This document shows positions 51,538-60,730 of a DNA stretch of 64,000 nt, piece after piece. This DNA comes from Hyphomicrobiales bacterium (GTDB lineage Bacteria; Pseudomonadota; Alphaproteobacteria; Rhizobiales; Rhizobiaceae): NCBI GenBank assembly GCA_900469615.1, contig UBYA01000020.1:1-64000 (forward strand), read 5' to 3'. The notes beneath the pieces were generated by a model. The model saw nothing but the letters and a program-made list of their open reading frames with translations, was not told where the DNA came from and did not search any database. The position numbers and the translations under genes were made by a program. Each line of letters opens with the position of its first letter. Position 1 is the stretch's first letter.

Positions 51538-53151
51538 TCAGCTACGCAGGCGGAAGCGCTGTATCTTGCCGGATTCCGTCTTCGGCAAGGCATCCACGAA
51601 GACGATGGAGCGCGGATACTTGTAGGGCGCGATGACCGCCTTGACGTGATCCTGCAGCGCCTTGACGAGCAGATCCGAGCCGATGACGCCGGGCGTCAGG
51701 ACCACATGGGCCTGAACGATATGGCCGCGGTCCTCGTCCGGCTTGCCGATGACGGCGCATTCCAGCACGTCGGAATGTGAAAGAAGCGCGGCTTCCACTT
51801 CCGGCCCGGCGATATTGTAGCCGGCCGAAAGAATGATGTCGTCGGAACGCGCGGCGAAATGAAAATAGCCGTCCTCGTCCTGAATGAAGCTGTCGCCGGT
51901 CAGGTTCCAGCCATCGCGCACATAATCGGCCTGGCGGTGATCTGCGAGATAGCGGCAGCCGATCGGCCCGCGAACCACCAGTTTGCCGATCGTACCGCGC
52001 GGGACCTCGTTCATCTCGTCATCGACGACGCGAGCCTCGTAGCCCGCCAGCGGCTTGCCCGTGGAGTTCGGCTTGGCGTCGGACAGCCGGTTCGAAATGA
52101 AGATATGCAGCATTTCCGTCGAGCCGATGCCGTCGAGGATCGGCTTGCCGGTCTTGCGCGTCCATTCTTCGAAGATCGGTCCGGGCAGGGTCTCGCCGGC
52201 CGAAACCGCAACTCGAAGCGAAGAGAGATCTGCCCCCTCCTCCATCGCCGCCAGCATGGCGCGATAGGCCGTCGGCGCGGTGAAGCTGATCGTCGCGCCA
52301 TATTCCTGGATAATCTCGACCATGTTCTTCGGCGAGGCGTTTTCAAGCAAGGCCGTCGATGCGCCGAAGCGCAGCGGGAAGACCACCAGACCGCCGAGTC
52401 CGAAGGTGAACGCGATCGGCGGCGAGCCGATGAAGACATCCTCGGGCGTGACCTGCAGCACCTCCTTGGCATAGGCATCGGCGATAATCAGGATATCCCG
52501 ATGAAAATGCATCGTGGCCTTGGGCACGCCGGTCGAACCCGAGGTGAAGCCGAGCAGCGCCACGTCGTCACGCCCGGTCTTGACCGGCTCGAAGCGCACA
52601 GGCTTGTTGAGCGCGATGCGGTCGAGTTCGGCATCGTGATTGGCTGTGCCGTCGAAGCCGACCACCTGCTTCAGGAAGCGGCTGTCCTTCGCCACCGTGA
52701 CCAGTTCCTCGAGCAGCCGCGTATCGCAGAGCGCAAAGGAAATCTCCGCCTTGTCGATAATCTTCGAAAGCTCGCCGGCCCGCAGCATCGGCATGGTGTT
52801 GACGGCAACCGCGCCGACCTTCGTCACCGCCAGCCAGCAGGCAATCATCGCGGGGTTGTTTCCGGAACGGATGAGAACGCGATTGCCGGGCTTGACGCCG
52901 AAATTCTCGACGAGGGCGTGCGCGATGCGATTGGTCCAGTCCGCTAGTTCCTTATAGGTGCGGCGGCGGCCATTGCCGATCAGGGCCACATTGTCGCCGA
53001 AGCCCTTTTCGACCATCCGGTCGCTGAGTTCGAAGCCGGCATTCAACCACTCCGGATAGTCGAAGCCATCCATCAGCAACTCGGGCCATTCGCTGAAAGG
53101 CGGCAGATTGTCCCGCGTGAATGTATCGGTATGACCGGTCGGTCCCAGCAT
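51538..53151 (-). CDS. 2-aminobenzoate (anthranilate)-CoA ligase-like AMP-forming synthetase
   Basis: A 537-residue acyl-CoA synthetase. The P-loop GFTSGSTGVPKATMHFHRD, the A5/A7 region FHFAARSDDIILSAGYNI and the catalytic Lys in PKTESGKIQR are intact. Length and N-terminus resemble benzoate/2-aminobenzoate-CoA ligases. It activates an aromatic acid, forming the AMP intermediate and then the thioester. It is divergent from the 2-aminobenzoyl-CoA monooxygenase/reductase gene, and the 300-bp region between holds two shared palindromes. That pairing makes anthranilate the best substrate guess; benzoate or salicylate cannot be excluded from sequence alone. Confidence 0.85.
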   Translation of the reverse strand: MLGPTGHTDTFTRDNLPPFSEWPELLMDGFDYPEWLNAGFELSDRMVEKGFGDNVALIGNGRRRTYKELADWTNRIAHALVENFGVKPGNRVLIRSGNNPAMIACWLAVTKVGAVAVNTMPMLRAGELSKIIDKAEISFALCDTRLLEELVTVAKDSRFLKQVVGFDGTANHDAELDRIALNKPVRFEPVKTGRDDVALLGFTSGSTGVPKATMHFHRDILIIADAYAKEVLQVTPEDVFIGSPPIAFTFGLGGLVVFPLRFGASTALLENASPKNMVEIIQEYGATISFTAPTAYRAMLAAMEEGADLSSLRVAVSAGETLPGPIFEEWTRKTGKPILDGIGSTEMLHIFISNRLSDAKPNSTGKPLAGYEARVVDDEMNEVPRGTIGKLVVRGPIGCRYLADHRQADYVRDGWNLTGDSFIQDEDGYFHFAARSDDIILSAGYNIAGPEVEAALLSHSDVLECAVIGKPDEDRGHIVQAHVVLTPGVIGSDLLVKALQDHVKAVIAPYKYPRSIVFVDALPKTESGKIQRFRLRS

Positions 53152-53268
53152 TGCCTCGCTCCCACATTCTTCTCGATCAAACCGCCATCATCGCCGCCTC
53201 CCCCAAGAACGGCATGCATGGCGTGCCAAAAAGATCGCATTGAAGATAGAATTGTTCAAGCGAGAAAT

Positions 53269-53280
53269 TTTAAGTCTAAA
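53269..53280. promoter_or_regulatory. Shared palindrome, site 4
   Basis: TTTAAGTCTAAA has TTTA/TAAA arms. It lies 118 bp before the CoA ligase start in the 300-bp divergent region 53152-53451, which has no gene. It is a weaker copy of the TTTAAGCTTAAA motif. Confidence 0.5.
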
Positions 53281-53398
53281 CTATTTCTGATTTACCATTG
53301 ATTCTAAATGACTATTTTCGAGTTTCAGACGACTGCCGCGTACAGCGGGCCGCAGATTCCGGCGGGATGAGCCTTGACGAATGGCAGCGACAAGATAT

Positions 53399-53410
53399 TT
53401 TAAACTTAAA
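53399..53410. promoter_or_regulatory. Shared palindrome, site 5
   Basis: TTTAA, AC, TTAAA: perfect 5-bp arms, 42 bp before the monooxygenase/reductase start. Core differs from site 1 at two central positions. With site 4 it gives two copies, about 130 bp apart, in one divergent promoter region. Confidence 0.6.
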
Positions 53411-53451
53411 TGATTTCGCGACAGGCTCCGGCCTCAAAGGAGGGATAAGCG

Positions 53452-55770
53452 ATGCGTATCGTCTGTATCGGCGGCGGCCCCGCAGGACTCTACTTCGCGC
53501 TTCTGATGAAGAAGCTCCATCCTGAACATTCGATCCGCGTGGTGGAACGCAATCGCCCCTACGACACCTTCGGCTGGGGCGTCGTCTTTTCCGACGCGAC
53601 AATGGTATCGATGCGCGAGTGGGACCCTGAAAGTGCTGCCGAGATCGAGGATGCCTTCAACCATTGGGACGATATCGAGGTTCTGTTCAAGGGCACGCGC
53701 CAGCGCACCTCCGGCCACGGTTTCGTCGGCATCGGCCGCAAGAAGCTGCTCAATATCCTCCAACGTCGCTGCGAGGCACTCGGCGTCGAGCTGATCTTCG
53801 AAACGGAGGTCGATTCCGATCTCGATTACCCCGACGCGGATCTGGTGATCGGCTCGGACGGCCTCAACTCCAAGATCCGCAATCATTATCCGGAGGTTTT
53901 TCAGCCGGATATGATCACACGGCCGAACCGCTACATCTGGCTCGGCACCAACAAGCTTTTCGACGCCTTCACCTTCGATTTCCGCCGCACCGATCACGGC
54001 TGGTTCCAGGCGCATATCTACAAGTTCGACGATCAGACCTCGACCTTCATCGTCGAGACCACCGAGGAAGCCTATCTCGCCCACGGCCTCGACAAGGTGG
54101 ATCAGGATGGCTCCATCGCCTTCTGCGAGAACCTGTTTGCCGAAGTGCTCGAAGGCTCGTCGCTGATGACCAATGCCCGTCATGTCCGGGGATCGGCCTG
54201 GCTGAACTTCAACCGCCTGATTTGCGGCAAGTGGAGCCATTTCAACGGCAATTCGCATGTCGTGCTGATGGGCGATGCCGCCCACACCGCGCATTTCGCC
54301 ATCGGCTCCGGCACCAAGCTCGCCATCGATGACGCCATCGAATTGACCCGCCAGTTCCAGATCCACGGGCACGAGAAGGACAAGATACCGGCCGTCCTCG
54401 AAACCTACGAGGAAATCCGCCGCGTCGACGTCGCCCGCATCCAGAACGCCGCCCGCAATGCCATGGAATGGTTCGAAGTCGTCGGACGCCGCTATGCCGA
54501 TACGCTCGAGCCGCCGCAGTTCATGTATTCCATGCTCACGCGCTCGCAGCGCATCAGCCACGAGAATCTGAGGCTCCGGGACAAGACCTGGCTCGAAGGC
54601 TATGAGCGCTGGTTCGCCGAGAAATCCGGCCTTACCGTCGGCAACGACCGGTGCCTGCCGCCGATGTTCACGCCCTACAAGCTGCGCGATGTCCAGCTCG
54701 TCAACCGCATCGTCATGTCGCCGATGGCGATGTATTCCGCCGAGGACGGTGTGATGAACGATTTCCACATCGTCCATCTCGGCTCGCGCGCGCTCGGCGG
54801 CGCCGGATTGATCTTCGCGGAAATGACCTGCGTCACCCCGGACGCACGCATCACGCCCGGCTGCCTCGGCCTGTGGAACGAGGAGCAGGTGACGCAGTGG
54901 AAACGGCTTGTCGATTTCGTTCACATGAACAGCGCCGCCAAGGTCGGCATCCAGATCGGCCATGCCGGGCGCAAGGGCGCGACGAAGCTCGCCTGGGAAG
55001 GGATCGACCAGCCGCTCGCCGAAGGCGGCTGGCCGCTGATCTCCGCATCGGCGATCCCCTATCTCAAGAACAGCCAGGTGCCGAAGGCCATGGATCGCGC
55101 CGATATGGACCGCGTCAAGGCCGACTTCATCCGCTCGACGGAACTGGCGGTCGAAACCGGCGCCGACTGGCTGGAGCTGCATTGTGCCCACGGCTATCTG
55201 CTGTCGAGCTTCCTGTCGCCACTGACCAATGTGCGCGACGACGAGTATGGCGGCAGCCATGAAAACCGCGCCCGCTACCCGCTGGAAATCTTCCATGCGA
55301 TACGGGCGATCTGGCCCGCGGACAAGCCGATTTCGGTTCGTCTTTCCTGCCACGACTGGACGGACGGCGGCAACACGCCGGAAGATGCTGCAATCTTCGC
55401 CCGCATGTTCAAGGAGGCCGGCGCCGACCTGATCGACTGCTCTTCCGGCCAGGTCTCGAAGCAGGAAAAGCCGGTCTATGGCCGCCTGTTCCAGACGCCC
55501 TTCTCCGACAAGATCCGCAACGAGATCGGCATCCCGACGATCGCCGTCGGCGCGATCTCGGAGGCCGACCATGCCAATTCGATCATCGCCGCCGGCCGTG
55601 CCGACCTTTGCGCCGTCGCGCGCCCGCATCTGGCGGACCCGGCCTGGTCGCTACACGAGGCCGCCAAGATCGGCCTGACTTCCATTCCCTGGCCGAAGCA
55701 ATATGTTTCCGGCAAGATGCAGTATGAAACCAATCTCGCCCGCGCGGCCGCAGCCGCACCGGCAAAATGA
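53452..55770 (+). CDS. 2-aminobenzoyl-CoA monooxygenase/reductase-like fusion flavoprotein
   Basis: A 772-residue fusion of two flavoenzymes. Residues 1 to about 370 are a class A FAD monooxygenase ([13 protein letters not shown]; second FAD motif [14 protein letters not shown]). Residues from about 395 are an Old Yellow Enzyme-type FMN reductase ([38 protein letters not shown]). This layout matches 2-aminobenzoyl-CoA monooxygenase/reductase, which hydroxylates and reduces the ring to a non-aromatic cyclohexenone CoA ester. Relatives are annotated as salicylyl-CoA 5-hydroxylase/oxidoreductase, so salicylyl-CoA is an alternative substrate. It is the first gene of a long plus-strand operon. Confidence 0.9.
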   Translation: MRIVCIGGGPAGLYFALLMKKLHPEHSIRVVERNRPYDTFGWGVVFSDATMVSMREWDPESAAEIEDAFNHWDDIEVLFKGTRQRTSGHGFVGIGRKKLLNILQRRCEALGVELIFETEVDSDLDYPDADLVIGSDGLNSKIRNHYPEVFQPDMITRPNRYIWLGTNKLFDAFTFDFRRTDHGWFQAHIYKFDDQTSTFIVETTEEAYLAHGLDKVDQDGSIAFCENLFAEVLEGSSLMTNARHVRGSAWLNFNRLICGKWSHFNGNSHVVLMGDAAHTAHFAIGSGTKLAIDDAIELTRQFQIHGHEKDKIPAVLETYEEIRRVDVARIQNAARNAMEWFEVVGRRYADTLEPPQFMYSMLTRSQRISHENLRLRDKTWLEGYERWFAEKSGLTVGNDRCLPPMFTPYKLRDVQLVNRIVMSPMAMYSAEDGVMNDFHIVHLGSRALGGAGLIFAEMTCVTPDARITPGCLGLWNEEQVTQWKRLVDFVHMNSAAKVGIQIGHAGRKGATKLAWEGIDQPLAEGGWPLISASAIPYLKNSQVPKAMDRADMDRVKADFIRSTELAVETGADWLELHCAHGYLLSSFLSPLTNVRDDEYGGSHENRARYPLEIFHAIRAIWPADKPISVRLSCHDWTDGGNTPEDAAIFARMFKEAGADLIDCSSGQVSKQEKPVYGRLFQTPFSDKIRNEIGIPTIAVGAISEADHANSIIAAGRADLCAVARPHLADPAWSLHEAAKIGLTSIPWPKQYVSGKMQYETNLARAAAAAPAK

Positions 55771-55777
55771 GGATGAG

Positions 55778-56557
55778 ATGACGACTTCGGGCAAACTCGC
55801 CGGCCGTCACGCCCTCGTCACCGGGGCCGGCAGCGGCATCGGCGCCGCGATCGCCAAGGCGCTCGCGGCCGAAGGGGCTAATGTCAGCCTGGCGGGACGC
55901 CGCAGGGAGCCGCTGGAAGCGGTCGCTGCCGAACTCGGTGCGGCTGCATTCGTCGTCGATGGCTTCGATGTCACGAGCCCCGAAGCCGTGGCTCAAGGTC
56001 TCGCCAAGGCACGCGAAACATTCGGCCCGGTGGATATCCTCGTCAACAATGCCGGCGAAGCGCCGAGCGCGCCCTTCGAGAAGACGAGCCTGGAGGCATG
56101 GAACCATGTCCTGTCGGTCGATCTCACCGGGGTCTTCCTAGTGACGCAGGCAGCCCTTTCCGACCTGAAAGCCTACGGCCCCGGCGCACGGATCATCAAC
56201 GTCGCCTCGACGGCCGGCCTGAAGGGATATGGCTACGTTTCCGCCTATGTCGCCGCCAAACATGGCGTCGTCGGCCTCACCCGCTCGCTGGCGCTGGAAC
56301 TTGCCAGAACCGGTATCACCGTCAATGCCGTCTGCCCCGGCTTCACCGACACGCCGATCATCCAGCGCTCGATCGAGACGATCGTCGCAAAGACCGGGCG
56401 TACGCCGGAACAGGCGCTTGCCGAGTTCACCAAGTCCAATCCGCAGGGACGGCTCGTCAAGCCGGAAGAGGTTGCAGATACCGTATCGTGGCTGGCATCG
56501 CCGGCCGCGGCATCGATCAATGGACAGGCAATCGCGATTGCCGGTGGAGAGGTTTGA
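55778..56557 (+). CDS. SDR family NAD(P)-dependent dehydrogenase
   Basis: A 259-residue classical short-chain dehydrogenase from the ATG at 55778 (GAGGATGAG upstream; the stop of the previous gene is 7 bp away). Motifs: TGAGSGIG cofactor loop, NNAG, Ser in NVASTAG, and YVAAK as the Tyr-x-x-x-Lys pair. In the operon it probably oxidises or reduces the hydroxyl/keto group of a cyclohexane carboxyl-CoA intermediate. It lies between the monooxygenase/reductase and a crotonase. The actual intermediate is inference. Confidence 0.88.
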   Translation: MTTSGKLAGRHALVTGAGSGIGAAIAKALAAEGANVSLAGRRREPLEAVAAELGAAAFVVDGFDVTSPEAVAQGLAKARETFGPVDILVNNAGEAPSAPFEKTSLEAWNHVLSVDLTGVFLVTQAALSDLKAYGPGARIINVASTAGLKGYGYVSAYVAAKHGVVGLTRSLALELARTGITVNAVCPGFTDTPIIQRSIETIVAKTGRTPEQALAEFTKSNPQGRLVKPEEVADTVSWLASPAAASINGQAIAIAGGEV

Positions 56558-56562
56558 ACGCG

Positions 56563-57414
56563 ATGAGCGATCGGGACATGACGATGAAGGGACATCTGAA
56601 GCCCTTCAAGGATTTGAAGCCTGAGCATTTCCTCTGGGATGTCAGCGAGGACGGCCGCGTCGCCACCATCCGCCTGAACCGCCCCGAGCGTAAGAACCCG
56701 CTGACCTTCGACAGCTACGCGGAGCTGCGCGATCTCTTCCGCGACCTCGTCTATGCATCGGATATCCGCGCCATCGTGCTGACCGGCGCCGGCGGCAACT
56801 TCTCCTCCGGCGGCGACGTCTTCGAGATCATCGAGCCTCTGACCCGCATGGCGATGCCGGAGCTTCTGGCTTTCACCCGCATGACCGGCGATCTCGTCAA
56901 GGCGATGCGCAAATGCCCGCAGCCGATCATCTCGGCAGTGGACGGCATCTGCGCCGGCGCTGGCGCGATCCTCGCCATGGCCTCCGATCTGAGGCTTGCA
57001 ACGCCGGAAGCCAAGACCGCCTTCCTCTTCACCCGCGTCGGCCTTGCCGGCGCCGATATGGGCGCCTGCGGCATCCTGCCCCGCATCATCGGCCAGGGCC
57101 GCGCCGCCGAGCTTCTCTATACGGGCCGCTCGATGACGGCGGCGGAGGGACAGGCCTGGGGCTTCTATAACGGCCTGCACGCCACCACCGATCTGGAGCA
57201 GGAAGCAGTCAAGCTCGCCCGTTCGCTGGCCGACGGCCCCTGGTTCGCGCACGGCATGACCAAGACCATGCTGAACCAGGAATGGGCGATGGGCATTGAT
57301 GAAATGATCGAATCCGAGGCGCAGGCGCAGGCGATCTGCATGGCGACGCAGGATTTCCGCCGCGCCTTCGAAGCCTTCGCCGCCAAGCGCCGGCCGGAAT
57401 TCCAGGGGGATTGA
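56563..57414 (+). CDS. Enoyl-CoA hydratase/isomerase (crotonase) family protein
   Basis: A 283-residue crotonase-fold protein from the ATG at 56563 (GGAGAGG upstream). The oxyanion-hole segments are present: [15 protein letters not shown] and [16 protein letters not shown]. The usual catalytic Glu (in FGQPE-like context of hydratases) is not seen in the equivalent [15 protein letters not shown] stretch, so it is probably not a standard enoyl-CoA hydratase. Ring hydrolysis, isomerisation or another crotonase reaction is possible. It is next to the SDR and acyl-CoA dehydrogenase genes with 4-5 bp gaps, in the middle of the operon. Confidence 0.82.
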   Translation: MSDRDMTMKGHLKPFKDLKPEHFLWDVSEDGRVATIRLNRPERKNPLTFDSYAELRDLFRDLVYASDIRAIVLTGAGGNFSSGGDVFEIIEPLTRMAMPELLAFTRMTGDLVKAMRKCPQPIISAVDGICAGAGAILAMASDLRLATPEAKTAFLFTRVGLAGADMGACGILPRIIGQGRAAELLYTGRSMTAAEGQAWGFYNGLHATTDLEQEAVKLARSLADGPWFAHGMTKTMLNQEWAMGIDEMIESEAQAQAICMATQDFRRAFEAFAAKRRPEFQGD

Positions 57415-57418
57415 ACCG

Positions 57419-58597
57419 ATGTCCACGGCAAGCAGCCTCGCCGGCCCGACCCGCGATCATCTGGATTGGCCCTTCTTCGAGGAGCGCCATCGCCGTTTCG
57501 CCGCCGAGGTCGATGCCTTCGCAAAGTCCGGCGTCATGGCTTCGATCGATCATGCCGATGTCGATGGCGCCTGCCGCAAGCTGGTCAAGGCGCTGGGCGA
57601 AGCCGGGCTTCTGACCGCCGCGACCGGGTCCTCCGACAGCGAACCGCTGATCGATTCCCGCATGGTCTGCCTCGCCCGCGAAACGCTGGCCTGGCACGAC
57701 GGCCTTGCCGATTTCGCCTTCGCCATGCAGGGCCTCGGCACGGGCGCCATCGGCCTTTCCGGCTCGCCCGAACTGCGTTCGGCCGTTCTGCCCAAGGTGC
57801 GCTCGGGCGATTGGCTGTCTGCTTTCGCGCTGTCCGAGAAGGATGCCGGCTCCGATGTGGCGGCCATGAGCTGCGCTGCACGCCTCGACGGCGAGCACTA
57901 TGTCCTTGATGGCGAGAAGACCTGGATTTCCAACGGCGGCATCGCCGATGTCTATACGGTCTTTGCCCGCACCGGCGAAGCGTCGGGAACGCGCGGCATC
58001 TCGGCCTTCGTCGTCTTTGCCGACGATCCCGGCTTCTCGATTGCCGAACGCATCGAGGTGATTGCGCCGCATCCGCTGGCGACGATCCGCTTCGACAATT
58101 GCCGTATTCCCGCCTCGCGCCGCCTCGGCGCGCCGGGCGAAGGCTTCAAGATCGCCATGCGCACGCTCGATATCTTCCGCGCTTCGGTCGCCGCCGCCGG
58201 CCTCGGCTTTGCCCGCCGCGCGCTTGATGAATCTCTTGCCCATGCGCGTGCGCGTCCGATGTTCGGCGCCACCCTTGCCGACCTTCAGTTGACGCAGGCC
58301 GCTCTCGGCGATATGGCGACCGGCATCGACGCGGCGGCACTGCTCACCTACCGGGCAGCCTGGCGTCGCGACGTGCAGCGCTTGCCGACGACGCGCGAGG
58401 CGGCCATGGCCAAGATGACGGCGACGGAAACCGCGCAGAGCGTCATCGACCGTGCCGTGCAGCTTTTTGGCGGGCGCGGCGTGAAGTCGGGCGAGATAAC
58501 GGAAAAACTCTATCGGGAAATCCGCGCGCTTCGTATCTATGAAGGTGCGACGGAAGTTCAGAAACTCATCGTCGCGCGCGAACTTCTGAAGACCTAG
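57419..58597 (+). CDS. Acyl-CoA dehydrogenase family protein
   Basis: A 392-residue FAD enzyme. The acyl-CoA dehydrogenase core is clear: [15 protein letters not shown] (middle domain), [17 protein letters not shown], and [19 protein letters not shown] near the C-terminus, whose Glu is the probable catalytic base. It would introduce a double bond in a CoA thioester of the ring-derived acid. The gene starts 4 bp after the crotonase. A 116-bp gap with a dispersed repeat follows. Confidence 0.88.
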   Translation: MSTASSLAGPTRDHLDWPFFEERHRRFAAEVDAFAKSGVMASIDHADVDGACRKLVKALGEAGLLTAATGSSDSEPLIDSRMVCLARETLAWHDGLADFAFAMQGLGTGAIGLSGSPELRSAVLPKVRSGDWLSAFALSEKDAGSDVAAMSCAARLDGEHYVLDGEKTWISNGGIADVYTVFARTGEASGTRGISAFVVFADDPGFSIAERIEVIAPHPLATIRFDNCRIPASRRLGAPGEGFKIAMRTLDIFRASVAAAGLGFARRALDESLAHARARPMFGATLADLQLTQAALGDMATGIDAAALLTYRAAWRRDVQRLPTTREAAMAKMTATETAQSVIDRAVQLFGGRGVKSGEITEKLYREIRALRIYEGATEVQKLIVARELLKT

Positions 58598-58600
58598 GGC

Positions 58601-58650
58601 AATGCCGGGAAAAACGCCGAGCGGTTTCCCCTCGGGATTGCGTGAGACAA
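58601..58650 (+). repeat. Dispersed intergenic repeat, diverged copy 3
   Basis: AATGCCGGGAAAAACGCCGA, then GCGGTTTCCCCTCGGGATTG: resembles copies 1 and 2 in order of blocks but with several changes. It interrupts the catabolic operon between the two acyl-CoA dehydrogenase genes. Confidence 0.4.
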
Positions 58651-58713
58651 GGAAAATTGAGCAGTTCGGGGCCGACTGGACATATCGAACCGCTCCAATG
58701 GGAGATTAAGAGC

Positions 58714-59895
58714 ATGAGCCGCGAGATTTTCGACTGGGCCGACCCGTTCCGGCTGACGGAGCAACTCACCGACGACGAACGCATGGTGCTGGACACGGCG
58801 CATTCCTATGCGCAGGAAAAGCTCGGCCCCCGCGTGCTCGAAGCTTTCCGCAACGAAAAGACCGATCCGGCGATCTTCCGCGAAATGGGCGAACTCGGCC
58901 TGCTCGGCCCGACGATCTCCCCCGAATATGGCGGTGCCGGCCTCAGCTACGTCGCCTACGGGCTGATCGCCCGCGAAGTCGAACGCGTCGACAGCGGCTA
59001 TCGCTCGATGATGAGCGTCCAGTCCTCGCTCGTCATGGTGCCGATCGAAACCTTCGGTTCGGAAGCGCAGAAGCAGAAATACCTGCCGAAGCTTGCGACC
59101 GGCGAATGGATCGGCTGCTTCGGCCTGACCGAGCCGAACCACGGTTCCGATCCCGGCTCGATGGTCACGCGGGCAAAGAAGGTCGACGGCGGCTACAGCC
59201 TGACCGGCGCCAAGACCTGGATCTCCAACGCGCCGATCGCCGATGTCTTCGTCGTCTGGGCGAAGACCGAGGATGGACTCATCCGTGGCTTCATCCTTGA
59301 AAAGGGCTGGAAGGGCCTGTCCGCACCTGCTATCCACGGCAAGGTGGGCCTGCGCGCCTCCATCACCGGCGAAGTGGTCATGGACAATGTGTTCGTGCCG
59401 GAAGAAAACCTGCTGCCGAGCGTTTCCGGCCTCAAGGGTCCTTTCACCTGCCTGAATTCGGCGCGTTTCGGCATTGCCTGGGGCGCGCTCGGCGCGGCTG
59501 AGGATTGCTATGCCAAGGCACGGCAATATGTGCTGGACCGCAAGCAGTTCGGCCGGCCGCTGGCCGCCAACCAGCTCATCCAGAAGAAGCTCGCCGACAT
59601 GGTGACGGAAATCACGCTCGGACTGCAGGGTTGCCTGCGCCTAGGCCGCATGAAGGAAGAAGGCCATCCGCCCGTGGAACTGACCTCCATCCTCAAGCGC
59701 AACAGTTGCGGCAAGGCGCTGGATATCGCCCGCGCCGCGCGCGACATGCTGGGCGGTAACGGCATTTCCGATGAGTTCGGCGTCGCCCGCCATCTCGTCA
59801 ACCTCGAAGTGGTCAATACCTACGAGGGCACGCACGACATTCACGCCCTCATCCTCGGCCGCGCCATCACCGGCATCGCCGCCTTTTCGAACTGA
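58714..59895 (+). CDS. Glutaryl-CoA dehydrogenase-type acyl-CoA dehydrogenase
   Basis: A 393-residue FAD enzyme from the ATG at 58714 (GGGAGATTAAG upstream). Motifs: [33 protein letters not shown], the decarboxylase-type [14 protein letters not shown] stretch, and the C-terminal [20 protein letters not shown] with the catalytic Glu. These are characteristic of glutaryl-CoA dehydrogenase, which oxidatively decarboxylates glutaryl-CoA to crotonyl-CoA. This suggests that the ring ends up as glutaryl-CoA. The repeat upstream may mean it also has its own promoter. Confidence 0.88.
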   Translation: MSREIFDWADPFRLTEQLTDDERMVLDTAHSYAQEKLGPRVLEAFRNEKTDPAIFREMGELGLLGPTISPEYGGAGLSYVAYGLIAREVERVDSGYRSMMSVQSSLVMVPIETFGSEAQKQKYLPKLATGEWIGCFGLTEPNHGSDPGSMVTRAKKVDGGYSLTGAKTWISNAPIADVFVVWAKTEDGLIRGFILEKGWKGLSAPAIHGKVGLRASITGEVVMDNVFVPEENLLPSVSGLKGPFTCLNSARFGIAWGALGAAEDCYAKARQYVLDRKQFGRPLAANQLIQKKLADMVTEITLGLQGCLRLGRMKEEGHPPVELTSILKRNSCGKALDIARAARDMLGGNGISDEFGVARHLVNLEVVNTYEGTHDIHALILGRAITGIAAFSN

Positions 59896-59903
59896 GGCCC
59901 GAC

Positions 59904-60335
59904 GTGGCGTTCAAGACCATCAGACCTTTGCGTTTCGGAGATTGCGATCCCTCGGGGATCGCCTATTTCCCGTCCTATCTGAACATCCTCGTCGGGGTGT
60001 TGGAAGACTATTTTGCCTCGCTCGGCTTTCCCTGGAGAAAACTGATCGACGACCGCCGCCTCGGCGTGCCCACGGTGCGGCTCGATCTGACCTTCGTGAA
60101 GCCGGGCCTTCATGGCGACGATCTCGAATTCCTGCTGACGGTTCATGGCATCGGCCGCTCCTCGCTCGACCTGCAACATCAGGTCTCGGCGAACGGCCAT
60201 GTGTTGTGGACGGCCAGGCACCGCGTCGTCGCCACCTCGCTCGATACGCATACATCCATTGAATGGCCGGAGGATCTCCGCGCCGCGCTGACCTCTCATC
60301 TGGAGAAAACCGATGCACACCATCCTGCAACCTGA
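59904..60335 (+). CDS. 4-hydroxybenzoyl-CoA thioesterase-like hotdog protein
   Basis: A 143-residue hotdog-fold protein with a GTG start. The 4HBT active-site segment FGDCDPSGIAYFPSYLN carries the catalytic Asp. Such enzymes release free acids from aromatic CoA thioesters. It may rescue CoA from stalled aminobenzoyl-CoA intermediates. Its stop overlaps the next start by 23 bp, showing translational coupling. Confidence 0.85.
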   Translation: MAFKTIRPLRFGDCDPSGIAYFPSYLNILVGVLEDYFASLGFPWRKLIDDRRLGVPTVRLDLTFVKPGLHGDDLEFLLTVHGIGRSSLDLQHQVSANGHVLWTARHRVVATSLDTHTSIEWPEDLRAALTSHLEKTDAHHPAT

Positions 60336-60711
60336 AGGCTGGGCCAAGCCGATCGGCTATGCCAATGGCGTAGCGGCGACGGGCCGCACGGTGTTCGTCG
60401 GCGGCCAGATCGGCTGGAATGCCGCTTGCGAATTCGAAAGCGACGATTTCGTCGAACAAGTGCGCCAGACGTTGAAGAATGTCGTCGCCATCCTTGCCGA
60501 AGGCGGCGCCGAGCCGAAGCACATCACCTCGATGACCTGGTATTTCACCGACAAGCAGGAATATCTCGGCAATCTGAAAGGCCTCGGTCAGGCCTATCGC
60601 GAGATTATCGGCCGGCACTTCCCGGCCATGGCTGCCGTGCAGGTCGTGGCGCTGGTCGAGGATCGCGCCAAGATCGAGATCCAGGCAACTGCCGTCATCC
60701 CGGAAGAATAG
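60313..60711 (+). CDS. RidA family protein lacking the substrate-binding arginine
   Basis: A 132-residue YjgF/RidA-type protein (FVGGQIGWNAACEFESDDF, VRQTLKNVVAILAEGG). Where archetypal RidA has PARS with the essential Arg, this protein has PAMAAVQV, so enamine deaminase activity by the known mechanism is doubtful. A RidA-like gene in a 2-aminobenzoyl-CoA operon is notable, because the reduced ring carries an enamine that must lose ammonia. It may still act on that intermediate by other residues. It overlaps the thioesterase gene and precedes the hydratase/dehydrogenase fusion by 19 bp. Confidence 0.85.
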   Translation: MHTILQPEGWAKPIGYANGVAATGRTVFVGGQIGWNAACEFESDDFVEQVRQTLKNVVAILAEGGAEPKHITSMTWYFTDKQEYLGNLKGLGQAYREIIGRHFPAMAAVQVVALVEDRAKIEIQATAVIPEE

Positions 60712-60730
60712 AGGACAGGCGGTCAAGATC

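Noticed and set aside
53434-55629. 731-codon open frame opposite the monooxygenase/reductase gene
   Set aside because: The plus-strand product has complete FAD and Old Yellow Enzyme motifs; the minus product has none.
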